From positions 1-64,000 of the forward strand of contig NZ_ALVZ01000218.1 of the NCBI RefSeq assembly GCF_000332055.1: a stretch of DNA of 64,000 bases, given 5' to 3'. The stretch's first letter is position 1. Every line of letters starts with the position of its first letter. The notes beneath the pieces are model-generated. The model saw only the letters and a list, made by a program, of their open reading frames with translations, did no database searches and was not told where the DNA came from. The stretch comes from Xenococcus sp. PCC 7305. GTDB taxonomy: Bacteria; Cyanobacteriota; Cyanobacteriia; Cyanobacteriales; Xenococcaceae. A program made the translations under genes and the position numbers. Shown one piece after another: positions 29,357-38,401 of this stretch.

Positions 29357-30679
29357 TTGAATATAGTAACCGTGTTGGATATTAATTTCCCTTCATTGAA
29401 AAAACAAGCTAGTAAATGTCTTAAATTGATATGTATCTTGATATTGTGTAGCAGCTTATTCCTCAGTGGTTGTCAACCTCAGGATATGACAGATAGTCAA
29501 GTTACCAAAATTACTTTGTGGCATGGAATCAATCCGCCAGAAAATCGTGATATTTTCAATGAGTTGGTAGCAAAGTTTAACCAGGAACATGCTGATATTG
29601 AAGTCGAAGCTTTGTATATCGGGCAACCAGATGCCCAGTTACCGAAAATTTTTGCGGCCAGTGTCAGTGGAGAAGCCCCTGATATGCTTTGGTTTGTGGC
29701 TCAGTTGACAGGCGAGTTGGCCAAACTTGGGGCTTTATTACCATTAGAAAATTGGTTAGATAGTTCACCAATTAAAGCTGAAATAGATCCAACCATGTTT
29801 TCGAGCATGGAATTGAACGGACATATTTATTCGATTCCCTTTGCGACCAATAATGCAGCGATTTTTTATCGTCCTAGTCTCTTTGCCGAGGCTGGGATTG
29901 CAGAAATTCCCCAAACTTGGCAAGAGTTTAAACTTGCAGCACAAAAGCTAACTAAAGATACAAACAATGACGGCCGAATTGATCAGCATGGAATCTTTTT
30001 GTCTCTAGGTAAAGGAGAATGGACAGTATTTGTTTGGTTACCGTTTATTTATAGTGCGGGGGGAAATTTATTAGTTGATCGCCAACCCAATTTAGTAAAC
30101 GAAGGTGCGATCGCAGCTTTGCAATTAGGCGCAGATCTGGTGGCGGAAAAATGGGCGATTTTATCTGCTCCCGAAAGAGGTTATGAAATGGATGATTTTC
30201 TCTCAGGAAAAGCAGCAATGCAGGTGACAGGGCCTTGGACTTTGGGTCAATTATCGCAGCTAGATATCGACTATGGCGTTTTCCCAATTCCCGAGTTAGA
30301 AACTCCCGCAGCAGTCTTGGGCGGAGAAAATCTATTTGTTTTTAAATCTAATCCCCAAAGAGAACAAGCTAGTTTAAAGTTCCTAGAATATGTCTTGAGT
30401 GAGGATTTTCAGACAATTTGGGCTTTAAAAACTGGATATTTACCGATTAACATCAAATCTCAAGAAAGCGAGCTTTATCAAAAGTTTGTTCAGGAAAATC
30501 CCGTACTGGAGGTCTTTTTAGACCAGATGAAGTATACGCGATCGCGTCCCATTATCCCGAAATATACTCGTTTGTCGGAAAATTTAGGAAGAGCAATTGA
30601 AGCTGCTCTACTTGGTGCCCAAACTCCTGAAGAAGCTTTAACGCGATCGCAAAAACGACTAGAGCTAATTTTTGATTAG
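29357..30679 (+). CDS. ABC transporter sugar-binding lipoprotein (extracellular family 1)
   Basis: 440 residues with a lipoprotein signal (LKLICILILCSSLFLSGC, lipobox LSGC) and a UgpB/MalE-type fold: ITLWHGINPPENRD, PDMLWFVAQ, YSIPFATNNAAIFYRPSLFAEAGI, MQVTGPW. This would be the periplasmic receptor of a carbohydrate ABC importer. The permease and ATPase genes are not adjacent, so the uptake system is either split across the genome or this is an orphan receptor. The start is a weak TTG at 29357; a GTG at 29372 is an alternative and keeps the signal peptide. Confidence 0.88.
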   Translation: MNIVTVLDINFPSLKKQASKCLKLICILILCSSLFLSGCQPQDMTDSQVTKITLWHGINPPENRDIFNELVAKFNQEHADIEVEALYIGQPDAQLPKIFAASVSGEAPDMLWFVAQLTGELAKLGALLPLENWLDSSPIKAEIDPTMFSSMELNGHIYSIPFATNNAAIFYRPSLFAEAGIAEIPQTWQEFKLAAQKLTKDTNNDGRIDQHGIFLSLGKGEWTVFVWLPFIYSAGGNLLVDRQPNLVNEGAIAALQLGADLVAEKWAILSAPERGYEMDDFLSGKAAMQVTGPWTLGQLSQLDIDYGVFPIPELETPAAVLGGENLFVFKSNPQREQASLKFLEYVLSEDFQTIWALKTGYLPINIKSQESELYQKFVQENPVLEVFLDQMKYTRSRPIIPKYTRLSENLGRAIEAALLGAQTPEEALTRSQKRLELIFD

Positions 30680-30885
30680 TGGTAAAGCTTGTGTGCAAAC
30701 AATTATCAATTATTGCCGATTCTTCTTAATTGTAAAAAAAACTAACCTTGTAAGAACTACCCTCTGCCCTCGTTACATTTCTTAAACTTCAGCTCCTAAC
30801 GGTTTCGCTATAGTTTAAGTGTGCGTAATTTTACGGTTACAAAATAAATTCAAATTTTACGAATAAGCAAACTTTATCAGGACTG

Positions 30886-30911
30886 CCTATTCCCTGTTCC
30901 CTGTTCCCTAT
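30886..30911. repeat. Short TTCCCTR heptamer array
   Basis: Three to four copies of TTCCCTG/TTCCCTA in the 257-bp gap before the 151-residue secreted protein. The rest of the gap shows no gene. Confidence 0.65.
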
Positions 30912-30936
30912 CTAAAAATAAGCCCTCTGAGTCCTC

Positions 30937-31392
30937 ATGAAAAAACTAAATATTTTATTAATCTCCTTAGCCAGTATTGGTTTTATCGGGTCTTTGCTTC
31001 CCAATCTTGTCAACCCAGAAAAAGCTGTTGCACAGTCCGACTGCTATATGGTTGGAGTAAATGGGGAATACACTGATTTATCTTCAATCTGCGACGCTCC
31101 CAGACCAGTTCGTTCCAGTCGCTCTAGAAGAGCCAGTGAAGGAGGAAATATATCCAACGCTAATGTAATTGACAATCTGCCACCAATTCAAATCATTAAT
31201 AATAATTCTCCTCGTAGATATGTAACTCTGACGAGGAAAAATACCACAATCATCCGCCATCGGGGAACCATCAGACATAACTTTCTCGATTCGATAAGCG
31301 GTCGCTACAATAACACTGGAAACCGAATCCTAACTATTAGCGATCCCTATTTCAGTGGCAGCGAACCTATTATTTATCGCTATCGAAGATAA
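30937..31392 (+). CDS. Secreted basic protein of unknown function
   Basis: 151 residues with a signal peptide (KKLNILLISLASIGFIGS, cleavage after AVAQ), then SDCYMVGVNGEYTDLSSICD (two Cys, probably a disulfide loop), an Arg/Ser patch (RSSRSRRAS) and an Arg-rich C-terminus ending YRYRR. I do not recognise a family, though the DCYMVG-G-YTDLSSIC start resembles short cyanobacterial exported proteins. ATG start. It precedes the pentapeptide gene on the same strand by ~100 bp. Confidence 0.75.
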   Translation: MKKLNILLISLASIGFIGSLLPNLVNPEKAVAQSDCYMVGVNGEYTDLSSICDAPRPVRSSRSRRASEGGNISNANVIDNLPPIQIINNNSPRRYVTLTRKNTTIIRHRGTIRHNFLDSISGRYNNTGNRILTISDPYFSGSEPIIYRYRR

Positions 31393-31489
31393 CTGATTAC
31401 TGTTGACTAATAACTGTTTACTGAAAATGACGTTCTTCGTGAGCAAAGCTAGAATAGCGGAATCTTCTCCTAGACTGGATTTTAGCCCT

Positions 31490-32272
31490 ATGAAAAATAC
31501 TATAGTCGGAACTCTAGCTCTGCTTAGCGCGATCGCGATCGCTAATCCTATTCAAGCGGAAAATCTCAACCATCTCAACCAACTATTAGGCAGCAAAAAA
31601 TGTAGTCAATGCGACCTCAGCAGTGCAGGCTTGGTGCTCGCTAATTTGGCTGGTGCGGATTTGACTGGTGCGAACTTGGTTAATGCTAATCTCTCGCAAG
31701 CTAATCTGACGGGCGCAAATCTGACTGGAGCTAATCTTACAGGAGCTTCTTTATTCGGAGCCAACCTCAGTGGAGCAATTTTGACAGATGCTACCTTGAC
31801 CGGAACTGATTTAAGGAATGCTTATTTGTTAAATGCTCAGATAGAAGGAGTAGATCTTAATAGTGCCAATCTCAATGGGGTTAAAGGGATTTCTCTCGAA
31901 GCAGGAACCGCAGAACAGTTCCATCGTTGGGGAGTTAGGGAGAATGAGCGTGGGAACTACCGAGCTGCGATCGCCCATTACCATCGGGCAATTAATCTCG
32001 ACCCCGAATTTGCTCCTGCTTATTTGGGGTTAGGAGTCATCTACTACAAACATGATGAGCATTCCAAGGCGATCGCAAATACCGAACTTGCAGTACAACT
32101 CTTTGAAGAACAGGAAAATCAACTAGGGCATCAAAGCTCGTCCCAATTCCTTGAAAATATGGAATTAGCTCTTCAAATAGAAGCAGATATTGAGAAAAGA
32201 GAACGCGGTGCTGCGAATGTTGGTAAGTTTATGGGGGGAGTTGGCTCTTTATTATTACAATTATTGTTGTAG
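31490..32272 (+). CDS. Secreted pentapeptide-repeat and TPR protein
   Basis: 260 residues from the ATG at 31490, which begins a proper signal peptide (KNTIVGTLALLSAIAIANPIQA). An in-frame ATG-less extension to 31403 is rejected. After a KKCSQCDLSSAG lead come about fifteen A(D/N)LxG-type pentapeptides (LAGADLTGANLVNANLS...) giving a right-handed beta-helix, then at least one to two TPRs (NYRAAIAHYHRAINLDPEFAPAYLGLGVIYYKHDEHSKAI). The CSQCDLS lead is shared by many cyanobacterial pentapeptide proteins. Likely a periplasmic or lumenal scaffold. Confidence 0.87.
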   Translation: MKNTIVGTLALLSAIAIANPIQAENLNHLNQLLGSKKCSQCDLSSAGLVLANLAGADLTGANLVNANLSQANLTGANLTGANLTGASLFGANLSGAILTDATLTGTDLRNAYLLNAQIEGVDLNSANLNGVKGISLEAGTAEQFHRWGVRENERGNYRAAIAHYHRAINLDPEFAPAYLGLGVIYYKHDEHSKAIANTELAVQLFEEQENQLGHQSSSQFLENMELALQIEADIEKRERGAANVGKFMGGVGSLLLQLLL

Positions 32273-32308
32273 ATCAAGCCTTGCTAGATAACGAGACTAA
32301 GGAAAAAT

Positions 32309-33826
32309 TTGCTCACTCCCAAACGTATCACTTTTTATCTCTGCTTATTTGTCGTCACTTTGGTTGGGGTTTTATCTTTTCATCCCCTAGCTAGAGCCCA
32401 AACTATTAACTCCCTCGAAGCTGATTATATTAATCTTGTCTGGCTGATTATTGCTGGTGCATTAGTGTTTTTTATGAATGCTGGTTTTGCGATGCTCGAA
32501 GCTGGTATTTGTCAGACCAGAAATGCCGTCAATGTTCTAGCCAAAAATCTCATTGTCTTTTGTGTTTCCATCCTAGCCTTTTGGTGGTTGGGTTTTGGAC
32601 TTATGTTTGGTGATGGCAATGGGATTTTGGGGCAGGAAGGCTTCTTTTTTCAAACATTTGCTACTCCTCTAAATAATTATTTCCCTGCTGGATTTGAACA
32701 GATAGCCCAATTGAATCCGGGCAGATCTTTTCTGGGCATCTTCTTTTTCCAACTGGTCTTTGCTGGAACTTCTGCAACTATCGTTTCTGGTGCTGTTGCT
32801 GAGCGCATTAAGTTTTGGGCTTTTTTTTGGTTTAGTTTTTGTTTGGTAGGCATTGCCTATCCCATCGCTGGTCGTTGGGTTTGGGGCCCTGATGGTTGGT
32901 TAGCTAGTAATCTTAATTTTCTCGATTTTGCTGGTTCAACGGTAGTTCATTCAGTTGGCGGGACAGCCGGTTTGTTAGGCACAATGCTTTTGGGGCCAAG
33001 AATAGGCTGGCAAGGATACGAATCAAATCAGAAGGATAAAGAGCAATTTTCTGGTGCAACTAAGGAGTTTGCGCCCTACAACCTGACTTTTTCCACTTTG
33101 GGTTGTTTGATTCTCTGGCTCGGTTGGTTAGGCTTCAATGGCGGTTCTGTTAAATCGATAGCTCATATTCCCCATGTAATTGTCACAACTATGATTGCGG
33201 CGGCTTCTGGTGGGGTTTTTATTTTACTGTTGCGAGGTCTGCGCCGCGATAAACCACCATTACCTTTAGTGATTAACGGTATTCTGGGTGGTTTGGTAGG
33301 GATTACGGCATCTTCAGCCTATGTAACTCTTGGCGTGGCAATGTTTATCGGTGCGGTAAGTGGTTTATGTGTGATTTTGGCCGACGCTTTATTAGAATAT
33401 TATCGGATTGATGATCCTGTAGGAGTTGTTCCTGTCCATCTTGGTTGTGGAGTTTGGGGTACTTTTGCTGTCGGTTTATTTGTCAATCAATTACCACCTT
33501 ATATTGAGCAAGAAGTAAATCGAGCTGAACAGATTTTGGGTCAATTGGTTGGCATACTTTCGGTTCAAGCTTTAACCATTGTCTTGTGTTTACTTTTTTG
33601 GCTGGGTATTGGGATGATTCTCTATCTTGTTGAATTGTTCAATGAAAAACTTAAGCGATCTCAGAATAATCAAGTTCCCCCCAGCAGAAATAAATATCAA
33701 TCGGAAAGTTTAATTCCCGAGTCTCCTTTGCAAAGGGTAATCAAATATTTCAATATTGCCAGAGAAGCTTTGAGAGTTTCCGCCGCAGAAGAAAAAACTG
33801 GTAGTGATGGGACTTTCCAAGCATGA
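32309..33826 (+). CDS. amt: Ammonium transporter (Amt)
   Basis: 505 residues with an N-terminal signal-like helix and eleven spans. Amt signatures: GFAMLEAGICQTRNAVNVLAKN, FAGTSATIVSGAVAER, DFAGSTVVHSVGG (pore His region) and GVWGTFAVGLF. It imports ammonium/ammonia; a ~55-residue cytosolic tail follows the last helix. The start is TTG at 32309 with AAGGA seven bases upstream; no ATG gives a complete protein. No GTA-N8-TAC NtcA site was found in the short 36-bp leader, so the promoter may lie within the upstream gene. Confidence 0.96.
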   Translation: MLTPKRITFYLCLFVVTLVGVLSFHPLARAQTINSLEADYINLVWLIIAGALVFFMNAGFAMLEAGICQTRNAVNVLAKNLIVFCVSILAFWWLGFGLMFGDGNGILGQEGFFFQTFATPLNNYFPAGFEQIAQLNPGRSFLGIFFFQLVFAGTSATIVSGAVAERIKFWAFFWFSFCLVGIAYPIAGRWVWGPDGWLASNLNFLDFAGSTVVHSVGGTAGLLGTMLLGPRIGWQGYESNQKDKEQFSGATKEFAPYNLTFSTLGCLILWLGWLGFNGGSVKSIAHIPHVIVTTMIAAASGGVFILLLRGLRRDKPPLPLVINGILGGLVGITASSAYVTLGVAMFIGAVSGLCVILADALLEYYRIDDPVGVVPVHLGCGVWGTFAVGLFVNQLPPYIEQEVNRAEQILGQLVGILSVQALTIVLCLLFWLGIGMILYLVELFNEKLKRSQNNQVPPSRNKYQSESLIPESPLQRVIKYFNIAREALRVSAAEEKTGSDGTFQA

Positions 33827-33977
33827 GGAGTAATCTGAACTTATTACGGTTGTAATAACTGATATTTTACTAGATTGAGATCAGTCAATAAACTCAATAC
33901 AAAAATTCACAAAAATTGCTGATAATTACCAATTCCCTGTAGACTCTAGCCTTAAGTAAAAAACTAGGGTTTTTTGT

Positions 33978-34286
33978 ATGTCAAATTCAGGACAAGAGTC
34001 TTCTAACGAAGAAAATCTCTCCCCAGAAACCAAAGAAGAAAGAGCAAGAGAGCAAAGATACTGGAATGCTAATGTGCGATTAATTCGCAATTTATTAATT
34101 ATTTGGGTGTTTGTTTCCCTCGGTTGTGGCATTCTCTTGGTGCCGCTATTAAATAATCTCGCCATCGGAAATCTGCCTTTCGGTTTTTGGATGGCACAAC
34201 AAGGTTCAATTTTTATCTTTGTGATTCTCATTTTTGTCTATGCCATCAGAATGGACAAACTCGATCGCCGATATCGCAGAAAATAG
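33978..34286 (+). CDS. DUF4212 small subunit of sodium/solute symporter
   Basis: 102 residues. An acidic N-tail is followed by the DUF4212 core, REQRYWNANVRLIRNLLIIWVFVSLGCGI, and a second helix, then KLDRRYRRK. DUF4212 proteins are the small partner of SSS-family symporters (annotated sodium/substrate symporter small subunit), and the expected large subunit follows 203 bp downstream. The spacer holds hairpins and a heptamer array. Confidence 0.92.
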   Translation: MSNSGQESSNEENLSPETKEERAREQRYWNANVRLIRNLLIIWVFVSLGCGILLVPLLNNLAIGNLPFGFWMAQQGSIFIFVILIFVYAIRMDKLDRRYRRK

Positions 34287-34327
34287 CAATTAAATCGAAG
34301 GCAGAAGAATGAAGGCAGAAGGTAACT

Positions 34328-34385
34328 GGCATAGTGGCTGAGTCTAATTCTCCCACTATGCCCTGTTCCACTTAAAGAAGTGGAG
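34328..34385 (+). other. Intercistronic hairpins between DUF4212 and the symporter
   Basis: A 10-bp perfect stem GGCATAGTGG (34328-34337) / CCACTATGCC (34353-34362) is followed at once by CCACTT-AAAG-AAGTGG (34368-34383). Neither ends in a T-run, so they look more like RNA-processing or stabilising elements than a terminator. Confidence 0.55.
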
Positions 34386-34424
34386 GAATTCAACCTAAAG
34401 GGATAAGTTAGAAGTAGTTTTATC

Positions 34425-34462
34425 CTTCTGCCCTCTGCCCTCTGCCTTCAAGGGCGAAGCCC
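34425..34462. repeat. CTGCCYT heptamer array capped by GGGC-GAA-GCCC
   Basis: Three to four CTGCCCT/CTGCCTT units run into the hairpin at 34452-34462, 27 bases before the symporter ATG. A shorter inverted copy (GAAGGCAGAAG) lies at about 34299-34320. Confidence 0.75.
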
Positions 34463-34489
34463 CGTTAAAAACTAATTTAAAAATATATT

Positions 34490-36181
34490 ATGACAGTCGA
34501 AACTTGGACTACAATTTTTGTCATTATCTCTTTTATCGTTTATCTCTATATTGGTTGGAAATCGCGAGTTCGAGATAGCAAAGGCTTTTTTGTTGCTGAT
34601 CGTGGAGTTCCCGCGATCGCCAATGGTGCCGCAACTGCTGCTGATTGGATGTCTGCTGCTTCTTTTATTTCGATGGCCGGGCTCATTTCCTTTTTGGGGT
34701 ACGATGGCTCGATGTATTTAATGGGTTGGACAGGCGGCTTTGTCTTGCTTGCTTTGTTACTTGCTCCCTATTTACGGAAATTTGGCAAATATACCGTTCC
34801 TGATTTTGTCGGCGATCGCTATTATTCAGTTTGGGCTAGGTTAGTTGCCGTGGTCGCGGCGATTTTCGTGTCTCTAACCTATGTAGCAGGCCAAATGCGT
34901 GGGGTGGGGATTGTTTTCAGTCGTTTTCTCCAGGTAGATATCAATACTGGGGTGATTATTGGGATGATAATCGTCGCTTTTTTTGCCGTACTAGGAGGCA
35001 TGAAAGGGATTACCTGGACGCAAGTAGCACAATATGGAGTGTTGATTGTTGCCTATTTGATACCGGCGATCGCGATCGCCTTTATTCTCACAGGAAATCC
35101 CATCCCCCAATTAGCTTTTGGCTTTAGTGATATTGTCGAGAAATTAAATCAGGTTCAAGTCGATTTAGGATTTGCCGAATATACGCAACCCTTTGTCAAT
35201 AAATCCATGTTGGATGTGCTGTTTATCACAATCGCTCTCATGGTGGGCACAGCAGGTTTACCCCATGTAATCGTGCGTTTTTACACTGTCCCCTCAGCCC
35301 GTGCCGCCCGCTATTCGGCAGGTTGGGCCTTGCTTTTTATTGCCATTCTCTACACAACTGCCCCTGCGGTATCGGCCTTTGCGCGATATAACCTGATTGA
35401 TAGTCTACACGATAAAACCATTGCCCAAGTTCAGGAGTTGGATTGGGCAACTAAATGGTCTAATACAGGTTTACTTGGTTTTGAAGATAAAAATAATAAC
35501 GGCAAAATTGAATTGACCCCAGACAAAGCGACCAGTGAGATTACCATCGATCGCGATATTATTGTGCTCTCGACTCCAGAAGTGGCCAAACTTGCTCCTT
35601 GGGTGATTGCCCTAGTGGCCGCAGGTGGGCTGGCTGCTGCTCTATCTACCGCTTCAGGTTTATTATTGGTGATTTCTAGTTCGATCGCCCATGATGTTTA
35701 CTATCGCATTATTAATCCCCAAGCTACAGAAAATCAGCGGGTGATGGTGGGTCGGATTATGGTGATCTTTGCGATCGCGATCGCCGGCTATGTGGGCATC
35801 AATCCTCCCGGTTTTGTCGCTCAGGTTGTGGCCTTTGCCTTTGGTTTAGCTGCTGCTAGTTTTTTCCCTGTAATTCTCCTGGGCATTTTTGATCGTCGCA
35901 CCAATCGAGAAGGGGCAATTTCCGGGATGATTATTGGCTTGCTATTTACGATTTTCTACATCATTGGCGTGAAATTCTATGGCATGTCAACTTGGTTTTT
36001 CGGAATCTCTCCCGAAGGCATTGGCACAGTGGGGATGCTTCTCAACTTTGTCGTGACCTATACTGTTTCTCGCTTAACGCCTCCACCACCATTAGAAGTT
36101 CAAGCAATGGTTGCGAGGTTACGTTCTCCTGAAGGAAATGGAGTAGGTCTTAGTGATCTAGGGGAAGAACAGTTAGATTGA
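34490..36181 (+). CDS. Sodium:solute symporter (SSS family, ActP-like large subunit)
   Basis: 563 residues, about thirteen spans: GWKSRVRDSKGFFVADRGVP, GAATAADWMSAASFISMAGLI, MGWTGGFVLLALLLAPYLRKFGKYTVPDFVGDRYYS, and TASGLLLVISSSIAHDVYYRIINP near the C-terminal half. An insert around residues 300-360 (DKNNNGKIELTPDKATSEI) looks like an extramembrane EF-hand-like loop with Asp/Asn ligands. Together with DUF4212 it should import acetate, pyruvate or a similar monocarboxylate with sodium; the substrate is not certain. Confidence 0.93.
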   Translation: MTVETWTTIFVIISFIVYLYIGWKSRVRDSKGFFVADRGVPAIANGAATAADWMSAASFISMAGLISFLGYDGSMYLMGWTGGFVLLALLLAPYLRKFGKYTVPDFVGDRYYSVWARLVAVVAAIFVSLTYVAGQMRGVGIVFSRFLQVDINTGVIIGMIIVAFFAVLGGMKGITWTQVAQYGVLIVAYLIPAIAIAFILTGNPIPQLAFGFSDIVEKLNQVQVDLGFAEYTQPFVNKSMLDVLFITIALMVGTAGLPHVIVRFYTVPSARAARYSAGWALLFIAILYTTAPAVSAFARYNLIDSLHDKTIAQVQELDWATKWSNTGLLGFEDKNNNGKIELTPDKATSEITIDRDIIVLSTPEVAKLAPWVIALVAAGGLAAALSTASGLLLVISSSIAHDVYYRIINPQATENQRVMVGRIMVIFAIAIAGYVGINPPGFVAQVVAFAFGLAAASFFPVILLGIFDRRTNREGAISGMIIGLLFTIFYIIGVKFYGMSTWFFGISPEGIGTVGMLLNFVVTYTVSRLTPPPPLEVQAMVARLRSPEGNGVGLSDLGEEQLD

Positions 36182-36206
36182 GGTAACGTAGGTTAAGAGT
36201 CAAGAG

Positions 36207-36360
36207 CCCCTGACGGGGTGAAGGCAGAGGGCAGAGGGCAGAGGGCAGAAGGAAAAAATACCTCGAAAATAAAGGGCTAGAAACCAATGATAGCAAGACT
36301 TTTAGTGAATTTTGTTGATTTTTTAGCTTCTGAAGAGTCAAGAGTCAAGAGTCAAAAGTC
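36207..36360. repeat. Two heptamer arrays (inverted CTGCCYT and inverted TTTTGAC) with cap hairpin
   Basis: CCCC-TGAC-GGGG (36207-36218) is followed by four to five GGCAGAG units (36220-36252). After ~80 bp come three to four GAGTCAA units (36334-36360). They lie in the 266-bp gap before dnaE-C, which otherwise shows no gene. Confidence 0.8.
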
Positions 36361-36447
36361 TTTTAGAATAGAGATCTCAATATTTTTGAATAGGTGTTGT
36401 ATTTACGCCCACATTCACTAGTGTAGATTAGACAATTTACGAAATAT

Positions 36448-36555
36448 ATGGTTAAAATCGTTAGTCGCAAATCTTTAGGAACTCAAACTGTATATGATCT
36501 TGGAGTTGCCAGAGATCATAATTTTTTATTGGCTAATGGTACTGTTGCTTCTAAT
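36448..36555 (+). other. DnaE split intein, C-terminal fragment (36 residues)
   Basis: Residues [19 protein letters not shown], then [10 protein letters not shown] (block F) and the terminal ASN with Cys+1. The penultimate residue is Ser instead of the usual His, as known for DnaE split inteins. All residues expected for trans-splicing are present. Confidence 0.97.
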
Positions 36556-37800
36556 TGTTTTAATAAATCTCACTCCACTGCCTATGCCTATGTTACCTAT
36601 CAGACTGCCTATCTGAAAGCTAATTATCCGACGGAATATATGACAGCACTACTGACTGCTAGTAGTGGCAATCAGGACAAAATTGATAAATATCGGGAAA
36701 ACTGCCAAAGAATGGGCATTGATGTCCTGGCACCGGATATTAATCGCTCTCAAAACGATTTTGTCCCCTTCTCGGAAGAACAGCAAATACTTTTTGGTCT
36801 ATCGGCAGTAAAAAATTTGGGACAGGCTGCAATTGAAAATATCCTCGAAGCCAGAGAAGAAGCCGGCGGAACCTTCGAGTCCTTAGCGGATTTTTGCGAT
36901 CGCGTAGATCTGCGGGTTGTCAATAGTCGGGCCCTCGAAACCCTAATTTATTCTGCTGCTTTTGATGGGATTAATACTAATCGCAGACAGTTAGTCAATG
37001 ATCTCGAATTACTTGTTCCCTGGGCACAAAAAAAGACCAAAGAACGAGCTAGTGGTCAACTGAATATATTTGACATGATGAGTGGCACAGAAACTGAGCA
37101 ATCTGATGATAGTTTTCAAGAAGCCCCCAGCGCGCCCCCAGTAGAAGATTATCCTCTGCAAGAAAAGCTCAAATTAGAGAAGGAATATTTAGGATTTTAT
37201 ATTACGGATCATCCTCTCAAAGCGGCAACTCAAGCAGCCCAAATTCTTTCTCCGATTAACCTTAGTCAACTTGCTGAGCAGAATTCTCGTCAAAAAGTCA
37301 GTGCAGTGGTGATGTTAACGGCCGTTAAAAGAATTATCACCAAAAAAGGCACTCCCATGGCATTCCTTTCCCTAGAAGATATCACCACAGGAGATGTTGA
37401 AGGAACAGTCTTTCCTAGCACCTATGAAAAAATCGACCCTTTATTACAGGAAAATGCGCGCCTGATTATTTGGGGTAAGGTTCAAAAAAGAGATGACAAA
37501 TATCAGTTAATTATTGACGATGCTGAGCCGATTGAAAAAGTCAAAATGCTCATGCTCGAAATTGAACCCGAACATATCTTAGATCCCTCTCGGCAATATC
37601 ATCTCAAAACGATTTTGCAGGAACAAGCGGGGGAGAAAAAACAAGGAAGAATTCCGGTCGTAGCGATCATCCAACAAGGACAATACCGCCAATTTATTCG
37701 TCTAGGCCCGCAATATTGGGTGCAAGATGAAACTATTGCAATTAACAGATTAACGCGATCGGGTTTTGCGGTACGCACCGAGCCCCTAGTTTCCCTGTGA
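36448..37800 (+). CDS. dnaE: DNA polymerase III alpha subunit, C-terminal half with split intein
   Basis: A 450-residue product of the split dnaE gene. Residues 1-36 are the C-intein of the DnaE trans-splicing intein; Cys37 begins the extein with [25 protein letters not shown]. The remainder holds the alpha-subunit C-terminal part: helix-hairpin-helix ([21 protein letters not shown]), [24 protein letters not shown] and an OB-fold ([28 protein letters not shown]). The N-terminal half with the N-intein must be encoded elsewhere; protein splicing joins the two into replicative DnaE. Its 3' end overlaps the convergent aroQ by 15 bp. Confidence 0.98.
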   Translation: MVKIVSRKSLGTQTVYDLGVARDHNFLLANGTVASNCFNKSHSTAYAYVTYQTAYLKANYPTEYMTALLTASSGNQDKIDKYRENCQRMGIDVLAPDINRSQNDFVPFSEEQQILFGLSAVKNLGQAAIENILEAREEAGGTFESLADFCDRVDLRVVNSRALETLIYSAAFDGINTNRRQLVNDLELLVPWAQKKTKERASGQLNIFDMMSGTETEQSDDSFQEAPSAPPVEDYPLQEKLKLEKEYLGFYITDHPLKAATQAAQILSPINLSQLAEQNSRQKVSAVVMLTAVKRIITKKGTPMAFLSLEDITTGDVEGTVFPSTYEKIDPLLQENARLIIWGKVQKRDDKYQLIIDDAEPIEKVKMLMLEIEPEHILDPSRQYHLKTILQEQAGEKKQGRIPVVAIIQQGQYRQFIRLGPQYWVQDETIAINRLTRSGFAVRTEPLVSL

Positions 37801-38238
37801 TTTTAGGTGGGTCACTAAAGCTTGTAAGCCTAAAAGATAGCTATTGGCACCAAAACCACTAATTTGGCCAATCGCGATCGCAGCAATATAAGAATGGTGG
37901 CGAAACTCTTCTCGACGATATATATTACTGAGATGAACTTCTACAGTTGGAATAGCCACCCCAGCAAGAGCATCACGAATTGCTACACTTGTATGAGTAT
38001 AAGCCCCTGCGTTAATGATGATTCCCTGGTGCTTCCCTTGAGCTTGGTGAATGGCATCTACCAAGGCACCCTCATGATTCGACTGCAAGCAAGACAAACC
38101 TACCTGCAATCTTTGAGCTTCTTGTTGCAGACTCTCGTTTACTTGAGCCAGGGTCGTCGAGCCATAGGTTTGAGGTTCTCTAATGCCCAAAAGATTGAGA
38201 TTCGGCCCATGAATGGCTAAAATGCTTATTTGATCCAA
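37786..38238 (-). CDS. aroQ: Type II 3-dehydroquinate dehydratase
   Basis: Third step of the shikimate pathway. 150 residues: [21 protein letters not shown] (with the catalytic Tyr region), [33 protein letters not shown] and the [18 protein letters not shown] active-site His segment. The start is a TTG at 38238 without an obvious ribosome site. Translation may be coupled to the 47-residue gene ending 19 bp upstream. The 3' end overlaps dnaE-C by 15 bp in convergent orientation. Confidence 0.96.
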   Translation of the reverse strand: MDQISILAIHGPNLNLLGIREPQTYGSTTLAQVNESLQQEAQRLQVGLSCLQSNHEGALVDAIHQAQGKHQGIIINAGAYTHTSVAIRDALAGVAIPTVEVHLSNIYRREEFRHHSYIAAIAIGQISGFGANSYLLGLQALVTHLKSQGN

Positions 38239-38257
38239 AATTAATAGCTATATACAA

Positions 38258-38401
38258 TCAGCGATAGTTACGAGATCTGCGATCGTTAACAGGAATTGGA
38301 ATCAGCTCTGGTTCTGTTTCTACTTCAGGACCGGCAAGCACATCCATAACTTTTCGTGCTAATTCTCGTAATTTTCCTAGTAGTTCTTCTAAATAGTCCA
38401 T
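38258..38401 (-). CDS. 47-residue acidic/basic small protein upstream of aroQ
   Basis: ATG at 38401 preceded by AGGAG at good spacing (CAGGAGCCGTCTGATTG). Sequence: MDYLEELLGKLRELARKV, an amphipathic helix, then an acidic Pro/Glu linker and a basic end (NDRRSRNYR). I recall similar unnamed short proteins in cyanobacteria. The stop lies 19 bp before the aroQ TTG, so both probably share a transcript and this leader ORF may drive aroQ translation. Confidence 0.65.
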   Translation of the reverse strand: MDYLEELLGKLRELARKVMDVLAGPEVETEPELIPIPVNDRRSRNYR

